Positions 1-12,501 are shown, counted from the stretch's first letter. The stretch: 64,000 nt of DNA from Hanleya hanleyi (GCA_036873755.1 JAVTVY010019604.1:1-64000); one strand, 5' to 3'. Translations and numbers: made by a program. Notes: generated by a model from the letters alone, not told the origin.

Positions 1-3
1 GAA

Positions 4-340
4 CTGTTAACTGGCTCTATAGCGCCAAAACCATTAGACCTAGAGTGTTCACACTTGGTAGAATTACAGTACTCGTCAAGGCCGACCTTTTGGTGTGATA
101 CATTTCAACTTCCGGTGATCAGAGGCGGCGCCAGGAGCTGAAGTTTGAACTGTTAACTTGCTACCGCGATCTGTTAACTGGCTCCATAGCGCCGAAATCA
201 TTAGGCCTAGAATGTTCATACTTGGTACAATTGGAGAACTCGTCAAGGCCGACCTTTTGGTGTGATACATTTCAACTTCCAGTGATCAGAGGCGGCGCCA
301 GGAACTGAAGTTTGGAACTGTTAACTGGGCGCCGCGAACT
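4..340. repeat. 167-bp tandem duplication
   Basis: Two adjacent copies of about 167 bp start at 4 and 171, each with CTGTTAACTGG; a third partial start lies at 318. Both share the block ending GGCGGCGCCAGGA. The copies differ by scattered substitutions and a short indel. They lie just outside the decayed polymerase element and may be its terminal or subterminal repeat, which is inference because the true end is outside the window. Confidence 0.75.
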
Positions 341-344
341 GAGA

Positions 345-540
345 TTTCCGGAGATTTAGTATGCTTATATGAAATGTAAGGAGGTTCTTTGAACTTAAAA
401 TGGTTTGGTACAGTGTTGCGTACCTCTGGATCATTCAGGATTGGACGGAAATTAATAACGTCTAGTCCTTTATCTAAATGGTTGAGTTTCAATAAAAACC
501 GATCTTCAGATGTTTCAATTATGTTCACTGGGCGATACAA
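345..540 (-). pseudogene. possible second element ORF fragment, divergent from polymerase copy
   Basis: The minus strand is open from 540 to 286. The part up to about 345 looks protein-like: charged, with Pro-rich PPYISYKHTK near its end. After that the frame runs into the 167-bp repeat. From memory, similar Lys/Leu-rich segments with PP-x(2)-SYK-x-T occur in proteins of large marine-invertebrate transposons, but I cannot name the family. It ends about 60 bp from the start of the decayed polymerase gene on the opposite strand, so the two may have shared a promoter region. It has no start context and no complete domain, so it is treated as a remnant. Confidence 0.3.
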
Positions 541-599
541 CCGAAAATACTCTATATCTTAACATACTTTAGTGATTTTGGGTGGTATAATATTTCCGG

Positions 600-3500
600 A
601 AGACCCAGACCGATGCGCCACAACTCACAGCCCGTCTCGTGCATCGTTCCCCGGAGAAGTACGACACAACTATGAACTTGAATTCGTACCAAACGGACAC
701 TGGCGGGAATTTCTCGCACATTGCAGTCATGAATATCTATGCCCAGTCATACAGCTGTAGTAACTGCCATCGCGTATTTGACCGGTCTTGGATTTTACAC
801 CGTCACGAGAAAACCTGCGACAATACTGTCAAACGAAAATCCCCCGGCGGCGTGTTACACATTATACCCACCATATTTTAACAGCTGGCAGATGAAGGTA
901 TTGACGTCCCCATGGCCCACCGTTATTTTCCGTACTGAGCCTGCTACGATGTTGAAGCTCGACTAGAACCCATGGAGAAGGTATCGGCCAAAACCCAGTG
1001 AACCCAGCGTCACATTCCTTCGAGTGTGAGTATTCAAACCAACGTGCCCGGGTATGAGAACGTCCCGGTCTGTTCAGTCTTTACTGGCGCTCCACATGAA
1101 CTAATTACCCGGATGATGGACTATTTGGAGACCCTTTGTCAAGCCAGTGCGGCACATCTCGCCTCGACTACCTAACGTGATGTATTAGCTGCACTTGATG
1201 CATGTACTTCAACATCGGATGGGGAGGACGATACTAACGACAAAAGCGAGGATGAGATACCCAAAGCATCTAAACCCTACGTTCAGAAACTAAAACTGCG
1301 TTTACTGGAATATATGAACCAATTACCCGTCCTCGGGTTCAATTCCAGACGGTAAGATCTGAGCTTGATCAAAGAATTCTTGTACCCCTACCTCACCAAA
1401 GCCGGAAACATCGAACACATCATTAAGAAGACCAACAACCACAACGCTCTATCCACGACTTCAATCCGCTTTCTATATCTACGGAATTACCTGGCGCCGA
1501 ATTACAGCTATATCCAGTGGGTAAAAACCTACGACTGTGCGCAGAGGAATGGCTGCTTTCCATACACCAACATGACCAGTCTCGGTCGTCTGGATGAGAC
1601 GCAACTTCCACCCCAAGAGGCCTTCTACAACGATCTCAAAGGAGAAGCATTATCTGACACCTTCTGTATCGAACGGCAACAGGTGTGGGTCCGTGAAGGT
1701 ATGCAAACTCTCCGCGATTTCCTCGTCTATTACAACAATCTGTATGTCGTCCCTTTTCTGGAAGCTACCGACAAATGGCCGCCTTCTACCGAGATATGGG
1801 TGTCGACATGTTTAAAGACTGTGTAAGCATCCCCGGGCTAACCCTGCGGTATTTGTTCCAGTATTTACCCACTTTCTTCGCCCTCATCGAACAGATAGAC
1901 GCCAACATATTTGACTGTTTGAAAGGAAATATCGTGGGCGGTCCCAGTATTATATTTCATCGGTATTATGAGAAAGAGCTAACCCGCGTTCCAGAAAGAA
2001 AAATGTGTCAGAAAATAATCGGATTCGACGCCATGCCCTTTACCTACCGTGTTTGAGTAGACCCCTGCCCACAGGTCAATGTACCCGGTGGTTCCCTGCG
2101 GGGCGGGAATTCAATGCCCAACATTCTACGAAACATCAACCAGAACAATAGCTGGATTGGGAAAGTCAGCGACGAGGCGTCACTATCTGTCACCAAGGCA
2201 ACCCCACGGAAAAAAGAATTCGAGATCGGCGCCTTCCCGTGGACGGATTCGCCATGATCAATATAATACCGACCGTGTTCCAGTTCCATAGCTGTTATTG
2301 GCACGGCCATGAGTGTTCGCTGACAGGAGAGCGCTATAAGAAGCGCTGTGGACTGACGCAAACCACCTGACGTCAAGAACCAGAATCGTGACTATATCCG
2401 AAGGTTGGGCTACGCCTATGTACAACTATGAGAAAGCGATTTCCATCAAGTGCAACGCCGCCAACCTGACTTGCACTCCATCCTACACGCCCATGATCGG
2501 CTGCTGGACTACCAGACTATCAGCACCATGGCTGACATCCTACGCACTGTTCAGACGGGAGACCTCTACGGGTTCGTGGAATGTGGTATTCACGTCCCTG
2601 ATCACGGGAGAGACACATTTGCCGTATGCCCGCCCATCTCCAAAAACACCGAGGTGGGACGAGATGATATCGGGGCTCATATGCGCGCACACGCTGAAGA
2701 ACACGACTACCTAACACGACCGCGGCGTATTTTGATCGGTAGTATGTGGGCAAAACAATATCGCTGGGCACTCCTTTACTACCTCGGTATATCAGCCACG
2801 TACTGGAAATTACCAAAATATATCATGTCATGGAGTTTACTCCCGAGGCTTGTTTCGAGAAGTTTGCAAAGGACGTGACTACTGCCCGTCGAGAGGGAGA
2901 CGCTGACCCAGTAAAGCCATCATCGGGGAAACGATGAAATTACTCGGGAACAGCGGATACGGAAAAACGGTAACCAACCAGGATCGCCACGTCACCGTGA
3001 ACATTTGTACCACAAAACAAGCCCAAAATGCCTGAATTCGCCCCTATATCGACACACGGAGATGATTGACGACACCAACTACGACGTGACTTTAGCCAAA
3101 AAGACCATCACGTACAACCTCCTCTTAAATCGGGTGCATGGTATACCAACTAGCCAAACTGCGAATGTTGTAATTCCTATTCGACTTCATGGGTGTGTGT
3201 TTCGACCAATCAGTCTGGCAGCTTATGGAAATAGATACGGATTCTGCATACATGGCCGCTTCCAACCCGGACTGGGAATCGCTCGTGAAACCCGAACTAC
3301 GAGCCCAGTATGAAGCGGAACGAGATGAATGGCTGCCGAGAAATGACAATTACGACTATGATCTAAAAGAACCCTCGGCCTGTGGAAGGCTGAGGCCATG
3401 ATCGCCCTGGGCTCAAAAGCGTTTGCGATGGCGAGAGGAACAACAAATTCAGCTGTAAAGGGGTCAGTCGTCGGGACAATAACATCATCAAAACCCTGTA

Positions 3501-3720
3501 CCTCAATGTACTTCAGAGCCAGACCAGTGCCAGTGGGACCAATAAAGGTTTCCGAGTCGTTCAGAACCATATGCGCTCTTACACCCAGGATCGGGACGCC
3601 TCCACCTTCTTCTACCCCAAACGCAAAGTTCCTCCAGATGGTTTGATTACAACGTATCTGGATATCCAGAGTGATAAATATGCTAAATATGAACTTACAC
3701 CGCGGATATCCCACTGGACT
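600..3720 (+). pseudogene. decayed family B DNA polymerase (Polinton/adintovirus-type element)
   Basis: Degraded paralogue of the intact gene at 61672-64000, recognisable in all three plus frames. Colinear landmarks are a C2HC finger (about 735-820), a CYDVEA exonuclease I segment near 940 preceded by an in-frame TGA, and a GFNSRR exonuclease II segment near 1335 followed by TAA. A long open stretch follows (1365-1826). Exonuclease III reads YYNNLY where the intact copy has YNNLD, so its catalytic Asp is lost. Motif A (GFDA, about 2020) is frameshifted. An HSCYWHGHEC segment near 2290 is endonuclease-like by recollection. Motif B (LLGNSGYGK, about 2940) and motif C (EIDTDS, about 3227) survive in pieces. 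The C-terminus runs to about 3720. At least five frame changes and several stops mean it cannot be functional. It shows the order of the domains that the intact copy presumably carries beyond the window edge. Confidence 0.9.
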
Positions 3721-3881
3721 TATAATGGTATAATAAGGGGAAATAACTGTTGTATATAGGTTGTTGACCACAGCGTATCTGGACATTTAGAGTGATAAAT
3801 ATGCTAAAGATGGACTGACACTGCGGATATTTCACTGGACTTCTAATGTCCAGTTAAGGGGGAATAACTGTTGTATATATA
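3644..3881. repeat. 119-bp tandem duplication at the polymerase 3' end
   Basis: Two copies start at 3644 and 3763. Each contains GTATCTGGA, GAGTGATAAATATGCTAAA and GGAATAACTGTTGTATAT-like blocks. The first overlaps the last recognisable codons of the decayed polymerase; the second abuts the left end of the giant palindrome. Confidence 0.75.
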
Positions 3882-4406
3882 GTCCATGAGCCAGACCAGA
3901 TATCGGTACCACCTGGGGTGGCAAATTCTCATTATGTTGTTTTGAAGGTCCTATATCCATAGATGAAAAAAAAAACTTTGAAAGCAAGCCGGGACTCACA
4001 GCTTAGTGGTAGTAATCACCTCTTAAAGACGGACACCCGAGTCCAATCTGAGGGACCAGATTTGGGGGTAGGGGAAATATAAAGTCGAATAACTTTTCAA
4101 GTAATGGTGATATAGTGACATTTGGCCACTCGAAATGTTGGTAATCTGATCCTCTATATGTTGGTATCTGTTATATGCTAATATGTCAATTATGTAGGTC
4201 ACCAGAGGTCAAAAGGTCACGAAATCTGACCCCTCTCTAAAACGTGACCACCTGTAGGAAAACTAGCTGCAGATACCATACCAATGGAACTTTCTCAACC
4301 TAAATGAGTTCAAATGGAAGCCAAGAAGTACCCTATTCTATAAAAAGTCTAAACAAGTGGAGTTTATTATTATTTAGACTGTGGCACAGAACTGTTTTTG
4401 ACCCAA

Positions 4407-5198
4407 TTTCAAAAATGAAATCAGTCTTTTTATTGCGCTAAAACTGGCAAAATTGTATGAAGTTGGACAGCTTGAAATTAGTTGCATATTTTGACACATA
4501 ATTACTCCAAATGCCAATGGCCATGTCTTAGGTCTATTCAGGGATTAGTTAAGCTACATTTTGAGGTAATTAGGTCACCAGAGGTCAAGGTCAAAGATTG
4601 TCAATTATTAATTTTCTACATTTTTACTTGGGACTTTCATATTACAGTTAGCGCTGCAGCATGGGTCCCAAAGAAGCTGATGAGGAATGTACGACATGGC
4701 GGATGAGCATCTGTATGGCAAATAGGTATACATACCATTGAGAATCAGTACTCTTCCTCATCATAATGTACACTTTTCCGATGGAAGTAGGTCCATTCCT
4801 TATTGTGTAAAAAACATTGCCGAACAGATCCCCCCTCCCGCAATACCTTTTTCTAGCGTCACCCGCTCTTCTTGGAGGGCGGTCAGCCATTCTGGGGAAG
4901 TTTTTAAACATATATTGGGTATGCTTCTCTAACCTGCAGCACAAAAATCAGTCTTTTTATTGCGCTAAAACTGGCAAAATTGTATGAAGTTGGACAGCTT
5001 GAAATTAGTCGCATATTTTGACACATAATTACTCCAAATGCCAATGGCCATGTCTTAGGTCTATTCAGGGATTAGTTAAGCTACATTTTGAGGTAATTAG
5101 GTCACCAGAGGTCAAGGTCAAAGATTGTCAATTATTAATTTTCTACATTTTTACTTGGGACTTTCATATTACAGTTAGCGCTGCAGCATGGGTCCCAA
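4407..5198. repeat. duplicated and inverted block inside the left palindrome arm
   Basis: Segment A (4407-4672) is repeated almost exactly at about 4946-5198. Between them, 4673-4945 is a third copy of a segment found at 8322-8600 in the right arm and, in opposite orientation, at 5405-5670 in the left arm. This copy has right-arm orientation although it sits in the left arm. The order A, inverted B, A, then normal B looks like template switching between the arms. Confidence 0.75.
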
Positions 5199-5710
5199 AC
5201 CAGCATTCTACCAAAGTCATCATATATCAAACTGATCGTTATGGTGCCAGGAGTAAGGAAATGCATGATGCCAAGGTTGAATACAATTACAAACCAAGTT
5301 GTGACCTATTTTCCAGGGGTGTGGGGTGGGGAGATATCAACCGTTCTTGAATGTATCTGTACTATAAATTTTGGCTGCTAATAACCTACTCTGTTGTTAT
5401 GATTTTTGTGCTGCAGGTTAGAGATGCATACCCAATATATGTTTATAAGCTTCCCCAGAATAGCTGACATCCCTCCAAGAAGAGCGGGTGACGTTAGGTA
5501 TTGCGGAGTCTGTTCGGCAAAGTTTTTTACACAATATAAGGAATGGACCTATTTCCATCGGAAAAGTGTACATTATGATGAGGAAGAGTACTGATTCTCA
5601 ATGGTATGTATACCTATATGCCATACAGATGCCCATCCGCCATGTCGTACATTCCTCATCAGCTTCTTGTCATTCCTCTTGTTTATTAGAGGAATTAACG
5701 TTAGTATCAG

Positions 5711-6645
5711 AATGGCGGAATTCAGTGTTGCTGCTCCTACCAAGAAGGCCAGATTGGACATTTTTGACGTAGAATCCGGCATATTTTGTTCTGGGCCTTT
5801 CTCAAGGAAGAATCCACCTGTCCTTCCTGACACGACGAAGCTGTAATCGTTATTTTCAGCCTGCAACCAACGCCAGGATGAAACTGGACAAGTCCTACTC
5901 GAGAATAAAACAGACATCCTCGATGGAGTGAAAACATTTAGATATCACAGAGATTGTAGGTCGACATATTGCATTCGGCACAACATACAGAGATTAATTA
6001 AGTAGAGGGACAGTGGCAGCCATAGCAGTTCATTGGCTGCTTCTACCAACAGTAATCCAGGAGATGACACTGCTGTTATCGGAAGATCACAATTGTCGAA
6101 ATCTGCATTTGACTGGCAAAGCAATTGCTTTATTTGCGGCATGCGCTGTTTTTCTTCTCACAGATATTCAGCAAGCAATGCTACCTGGTCCCTGGTAGCA
6201 ACAGTCCTAGACGACACGTGTGATAATATCTACACAAAGGCTGTAGATGCTGCAGAAAAGCAATGAGACTTTGAAATGCTTCAACGCCTTCGTGGTGCTG
6301 GACCAGATATAGTAGCTGCAGATGCCAGGTATCACCGGAAAAAGAAGTCTTCCAAAATATATCATGGCAGGTAAATTCGAGTCGGAAAATTCGGAAAGTG
6401 CTGACATCGCTATTATCAGACAGGTGAAGGAAGAATTCTATCAGTTATGGTTGAGAAGGATGTGTATCTTTTGAAAACACTGCGCAATCGTTACCAGGAG
6501 CTTGCCGTCGGAACAGACGTTAAGAATGCTTCGTCATACACTTCTCTGAAGTTAAAACACCAGCTAATTCAAGAATGGCCAGAAGTCTCTTTCATACCAC
6601 AGCCAGGATTGTCGGATTTAGTATGTTCAAGGAGGCCCTGATCAA
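5711..6645 (+). pseudogene. transposon ORF remnant, left arm (zinc-ribbon-like, AADARYHRK motif)
   Basis: An ATG at 5711 opens a short reading frame beginning MAEFSVAAPTKKARLD that stops after 45 codons at a TAA. Reading then continues in other frames. About 6100-6150 encodes a CFICGMRC pair-of-cysteines segment with His nearby, and about 6275-6340 encodes LQRLRGAG then AADARYHRK. From memory, Cys-rich proteins with an AADARYHR-like motif are frequent in marine invertebrate transposons, but I cannot assign a superfamily or an enzymatic role. Frameshifts and stops make this copy non-functional. The right arm holds the mirror copy. Confidence 0.6.
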
Positions 6646-6649
6646 GGTC

Positions 6650-8275
6650 AGTAATTTGATAATCCTAGCTGTGGTATGAAAGAGAGTTCTGGCCATTCTT
6701 GAATTAGCTGGTGTTTTAACTTCTGAGAAGTGTATGCCGAAGCATTCTTAACGTCTGTTCCGACGGCAAGCTCCTGGTAACAACTGCGCAGTGTTTTCAA
6801 AAGATACACCCCCTTCTCAACCATAACTGGTTGATAGAATTCTTCTTTCTCCTGTCTGATATAGCGATGGGAGCACTTTCCGTTTTTTCCAACTCGAATT
6901 TACCTGCCATGATATATTTTGGAAGACAGTTCTTTTTCCGGTGATACCTGGCATCTGCAGCTACTAGATCTTGTCCAGCACCACGAAGACGTTGAAGCAT
7001 TTTAAAGTCTCATTGCTTTTCTGCAACCTTTGTGTAAATATTATCACACGTGTCGTCTACGACTGTTGCCACCAGGGACCAGTTAGCATTGCTTGCTGAA
7101 TATCTGTGAGAAGAAAAACAGCGCATGCCGCAAATAGAGCAATTGCTTTTCCAGTCAAATGCAGATTTCACAATGCAGATTTCGACGATTGTGATCTTCT
7201 GGATAACAGCAGTGGTATCTCCTGGATTACTGTTGGTAGAAGCAGCCGATGAACTACTGCTTCCACTGTCCCTCTGCTTAATTATCCTCTCCCCCCCCCG
7301 TTTCCGGAGCATAACTTGACAACCGCTACTTGGATTCCTCTCAAATTTGGTTCTCAGCTACCACACCATGAGACCTCGCTTGAGATTGCGTTTGGTGCAT
7401 GTGCGTCTACAGGTGGCACCACCTAAGGTCAAAACTTTCTTGTCGGTCCGTAACATTTCATTTCCAGATGATCAGCTAGTTGGATTCTTCATAAATTTTG
7501 TATGTAGTTATCATACAATGAGACCTTGCTTGGAATTGCATTTGACGCGTGTGCATCTACAGGTGGCGCCACCTATGGGCAGAATTTTCTCAGTTGGTTC
7601 GTAACATTCCGTGTCCAGAGCATAATATGCGTAGACAATCCGTTGACCACCGTCGTGACCGAGTGAGGTCCTCATTGTCAACTATTTACATACCGTGCCG
7701 CCACTAAATGCAATCTAAATGAACTTACCCGTAAACTACTAGAACATGTATACTTATATTCCACTACAAATGTTTGTCAATTTCTATCAAATGTGCGTCC
7801 GGGGGGTATCTTGTAAGCATGCTTACTGATCATTTCCACCGCCGCCCGATGCAATCTCATTCAACTTACTCGTGAAAGTGAAACGTTAACCACCAAAATG
7901 TATCGATGCCTTACGGGGGGGAGGGTATCTTGTAAGCAGCCTTACTGATCATTTTGATCAAATGTGTGCATCCCTCAGACTATACTTTAGTTAATCTCTG
8001 TATGTGGTGCCGAATGCAATATATCGACCTACGATCTCTGTGATGTCTGAATGTTTTCACTCCATCGAGGATGTCTGTTTTATTACCGAGTAGGACTTGT
8101 CCAGTTTCATCCTGGTGATGGCTGCAGGCTGAAAATAACGATTACAGCTTCGTCGTGTCAGGAAGGACAGGTGAATTCTTCCTTGAGAAAGACGCAGAAC
8201 AAAATATGCTGGATTCTACGTCAAAAATGTCCAATCTGGCCTTCTTGGCTAGGGGCAGCAACACTGAATTCCGCC
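6650..8275 (-). pseudogene. mirror copy of the transposon ORF remnant, right arm
   Basis: Reverse-complement partner of the left-arm ORF. On the minus strand it encodes the KKARLDIFDVES-like N-terminus near 8245-8210, then the Cys-rich CSICGMRC segment near 7130, the LQRLRGAG stretch near 6990 and AADARYHRK near 6950. It is interrupted between 7283 and 7995 by an inserted sequence absent from the left arm. The start region has a one-base difference from the left copy that shifts the frame. The two copies break at different places, so comparison separates ancestral from later damage. Confidence 0.6.
7283..7995. mobile_element. ~713-bp insertion in the right palindrome arm, flanked by TTAAT
   Basis: The left arm is continuous where the right arm is split, so it acts as an empty site. 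The insert is bounded by TTAAT at 7278-7282 and 7991-7995, consistent with a target duplication. Inside are two diverged copies of about 138 bp (about 7348 and 7486), each with CTACAGGTGGCRCCACCTA, and two copies of a TTGTAAGC-N-TTACTGATCA motif (about 7811 and 7929). No coding sequence was recognised. Confidence 0.65.
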
Positions 8276-9654
8276 ATTCTGATACTAACGTTAATTCCTC
8301 TAATAAACAAGAGGAATGACAAGAAGCTGATGAGGAATGTACGACATGGCGGATGGGCATCTGTATGGCAAATAGGTATACATACCATTGAGAATCAGTA
8401 CTCTTCCTCATCATAATGTACACTTTTCCGATGGAAGTAGGTCCAGTCCTTACTGTGTAAAAAACATTGCCGAACAGTTCCCCCCCATCCCGCAATACCT
8501 TTTTCTAGCGTCACCCGCTCTTCTTGGAGGGTGGTCAGCCATTCTGGGAAAGTTTATAAACATATATTGGGTATGCTTCTCTAACCTGCAGCACAAAAAT
8601 CATAACAACAGAGTAGGTTATCAGCAGCCAAAATTTATAGCTCAGTTACATTCAAGAACGGTTGATATCCCCCCTGGAGAATAGGTCACAACTTGGTTTG
8701 TAATTGTATTCAAGCATGGCATCATGCATTTTCTTAATCCTGGTACCATAAGGATCAGTTTGATATATGATGACCTTTGGTAAAATGCCGGTTTGGGTTA
8801 CTCGGAAAATAATTAAGTTTTGGGACCCATGCTGCAGCGCTAATTGTAATATGAATGTCCCAAGTAAAAATATAGAAAATTAATAATTGACAATCTTTGA
8901 CCTTGACCTCTGGTAACCTAATTACCTCGACATGTAGCTTAACTAATCCCTGAATAGACCTAAGACATGGCCATTAGCATTTGGAGTAGTTACTTGCAAC
9001 TAATTTCAAGCTGTCCAAATTAATACAATTTTGCCTGTTTTTAGCGCAATAAAAAAACCATTTTTGAAATTGCGTCAAAAACAGTTCTGTGCCACAGTCT
9101 AAATAATAATGAACTCCACTTGTTTAGACTCATTATAGACTTGGGTACTTCTTGGCTTCCATTTGAACCCATTTAGGTTAAGAAAGTCCCATTGGTACGG
9201 TATCTCAGCGAGTTTTCCTACAGGTGGTCACGTTTTAGACAGGGGTCAGATTTTGTGACCTTTTGACCTCTGGTGACCTACATAATTGACATATTAGCAT
9301 ATAACAGATACCAACATATAGATGATCAGATTACCAACATTTCGAGTGGCCAAATGTCATTATATCACAATTACTTGCAAAGTTATGCAACTTTATATTT
9401 CCCCTACCCCCAAATCTGGTCCCTCAGATTGGACTCGGGTGTCCGTCTTTAAGAGGTGATTACTACCACTAAGCTGTGAGTCCCGGTTTGCTTTCAAAGT
9501 TTTTTTTTTTTTTTTGCATCTAAGGATATAGGGTTTTCAAAAAATCATAATGAGAATTTGCCACCCCAGGTGGTACCAATTGATGAAATTTTGGAGTCTG
9601 GCTCATGGACTATATGTTCAGCAACCTGGAATACACTAATATGAAACTTATCTT

Positions 9655-10030
9655 CATTCAAATGGGTCAATTTTCATTTTTTTTGAAAAACGTCATCTTC
9701 TGAGTTGCCCAAATCGTGCCCTTAGGTTCACGCCAACAACACTAAAACCTTTTCAGCCCTGTGTCTGTCCTGTAATATCGCTATACCCAAATTCCGTGAC
9801 ATTCGAACAAGCCATTGGACAAAAATCGTGTCAGAAAGATTGATAATGTTCATGTTTACAGCGTCATCTAGTGGTAAAAAAAAACACAATTAGGCAAATT
9901 CCTCAGGCCTAGTTAGATGGCAAACAAAGTTTATTTACAAAAAGCATCCAACAGTTTCAGAGATATGAACATTTGAAACGGCGATGGCGGCGGGCGGCGG
10001 CTGCGGCGGCGGCGGAGTAGTCTCTCGGTA
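9655..10030. repeat. dispersed repeat with CGG-rich end; second copy near 57965-58155
   Basis: 9655-9880 is similar, in the same orientation, to 57965-58155; both carry GAGTTGCC, CCCTTAGGTTCAC and a CATCAGAAA/GTCAGAAA block. The unit continues into a GGCGG-rich run at 9978-10016, and a related GAGGGCGGTGG segment occurs near 57345. It is a diverged interspersed repeat with no coding sequence recognised. Confidence 0.6.
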
Positions 10031-11540
10031 ATACATAAGAGCACCCACTTTGTGGAAATGCACTAAAACAGCAGTGCAGTTGTCATGAATTTGCGTCGCC
10101 TTGATCATGTTGATTCGATTGGGATACGTTTGAGACTAGAATATCTTACACTAAGAAATTATTGTCAACCAGCGTAAAACACGTCCTCTGGAGATAGAGA
10201 ACAACGATGAGCATGCGCACTTCAGAAAATAAGTGGATTAATCAGTTCAGAATATCAATTTACATATTCAATATTATTTGTTAATGGTACATATTATTGG
10301 TAGGCGATGACTGGTGTAGTACTCATTCATGTACATGTAATGTTCTCCACACCGAGTAGGCGTTAACTCCTTGTCCCATGTAGGGTTGCGAGCATTGCCC
10401 CGTAATGACGATATCTGACGCTTAGTTCTCAACCATGCATGGAGCCGTTCAAATTTCATCGGTGAATGTCCGCGCAAAAAATGTCATTTATTTATTTCTG
10501 CAACTCACGAATTCGATAGCAGAGTATGTCCGATGATCTATTCAGTCTTATTCCTTTCTGATTTCATCGCAAAAGTCATTTAAATCATACGCAGGATAAT
10601 AAATTATAAAAGCTTACTAAATTATTTCAATTCAAGATGAGCTATTATAGCAGTCTTCCATGAACTTTTGGAGAAAGTTAAATTAAGCGTTTTCAACTGG
10701 TGCGAATGAGCAGAAAATTAGGTTGATTCGAAGAAGACCACCTTCCAACGGTACTGACAATCGAGCTGTTGGAAGCTATTTACTCAATATATCGTCAGTG
10801 AAATTTTGGAACGAACTGAATGAATGTTTACAATTTATCATTCCAGTGGAAAAATGTGATGCAGTGGCTGCATAAGTGTATATTTGGAAAATGGGGGCAT
10901 AAAGGATAAACCTTATGACATCATAGTATATTGAGGCAGATTTTAGAATTGGAGCACAGAGGATCATGCCTAAGACTTCACAGTATATTAAGTTATATTT
11001 GGGAACTGGGAGCATGAAGGATCAACCCTATGACTTCATGGCGTAGAAAAACCGATTTGGGAACTGGGGACATGGAGTGTCAACCTCGAATTTTATAGCA
11101 ATTGCTCGTCAGGGTGACCTGTAAAATGGAGCACATATGTATTAGGCTCCATGCCTGTGTCTAGTATCTAACTTGATCAAGGTCAGAAATGCTGGCCCGT
11201 ACATAGAATGTCCCTGTGCTAACCTCTCAGTCTTGCTGGAACAGTTAACATTAGCAGTGTTGTCATAGTACATGCAAACATCACTGAAACAGGGCTTAGG
11301 TTATGTACAGCAAACACATTTTAAAGCATGCCCTCAGTGGCGTAGTAGTTTCATAGACACATTTATGCTAATAAATGAAACAAAGCATCCAATATATTTT
11401 CAAAACAACTGACTTAATCAAGTAGTTGAGCCTTGCTGGGGTGAAAAAAATGTAACAAACAGCGGATGTATGAGAGAGGAGTACTTCGGGCAACCCAGCC
11501 TACTTTGCATGGCTATATAAGGGATCTGCTCGATCCTAAG
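10031..11540. other. non-coding stretch, weak degenerate tandem repeat
   Basis: No convincing gene is visible. About 10875-11090 holds three or four degenerate units of roughly 65-85 bp with the theme GGGAACTGGG, AGCATGAAGGAT and CAACCCTATGACTTCA. The rest appears unique and AT-rich. Confidence 0.5.
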
Positions 11541-11715
11541 AATCGAAAAATCTGACGGAAAAATTGAATATGAATGTCTTTTTTCTAAATGACGTCACTG
11601 TCATCTTAGATTTTCTACATTTTCTGATAGACCTTGGTATAGTGTGGACAGTTTCAGTTCCCTAGCTCAAGTAAGAGGTAAGAAAAATATTTAGGGGGAG
11701 GGGCCGGAATGCATT
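11541..11715 (+). mobile_element. relic of the TTAA-flanked MITE family
   Basis: Similar to the 3' half of the element at 36575-37142. Shared blocks are AAAAATCTGACGGAAAA, AATGACGTCACTGTCATC, TATAGTGTGGACAGTTTCAG and CCCTAGCTCAAG. Neither terminus is preserved. It matches other family members better in its interior than at its ends, as expected for an old, eroded copy. Confidence 0.6.
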
Positions 11716-12501
11716 AACTTTGTAGAATCTAACCGTGTAAGAGATTGACTGATCGACGCTACTCACTAACATGCGTCAGATCACGACCTACATGCACGCA
11801 TAGAGGGCTCATTTATCCGCTAGTTACACACACATTCGTTCCGATCGGGTTAAACATTTTAATAATACGGATCAGCCATTCCATCGTGACTCGCGTGACA
11901 TATTCACTCAGTTATTTTGTTCAGAAATATTTAATATTCACTTTTTTCAGTTAGTGTGTTAATTTTATACCAATTTTAACCAAGACACTTACAACACAGG
12001 AAACAAAGGTAATAATGCTGAGCAAGAAAGTAGCGAAATAATAAGGCAAAGTGCGTGACTCGTGTGACAGGCACGAAGACACTCGTCTCACCCGTTCATA
12101 CAAATGCTAAGATTTGTGGCCCATTTTATGACTAAGTCATTAATGGGGTACAGGTAACACTGGAGGGGTATATCCAGAACATCAACTGAGATGCTCAAGA
12201 AATTTGAAGTGTATCTCTTTATTTTGGTGTACATGGAATGATGTGACTCGCGTGACACAAAACTTGTGACTCGCGTGACATTAACTCTGATCTGAAAAGA
12301 AAACATGCAAACTGCTTTCAATAATGACACTAGAGCCTATGGGCTTTAATGAGATCTGGTAGCTGGGTTATTGGGGGATAAGTTTGTAATGAAATAAAAG
12401 CACAATTATATATTTAATTTCAAGTTAGGCACAGGTGGCACCAGGCACGAATGTATGTGGCTAAAACGCACTCACAAGTTACATCCTGTGACAAGGTATA
12501 T

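Larger units (their letters stand above)
3877..9615. repeat. giant imperfect palindrome, two head-to-head transposon copies
   Basis: The left arm runs inward from 3877 (TATAGTCCATGAGCCAGAC) and the right arm outward to 9615 (GTCTGGCTCATGGACTATA). Arms align in reverse complement over most of their length: 3900-4080 with 9400-9600, 5405-5930 with 8060-8600, and 6010-6630 with 6660-7290. The symmetry centre is near 6630-6655, with a spacer of about 40 bp. Arms are roughly 2.7-2.9 kb after discounting a 700-bp insertion in the right arm and a rearranged block in the left. Arm divergence is visible but modest. It is either one transposon with very long inverted repeats or an inverted duplication of one. 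Confidence 0.85.
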
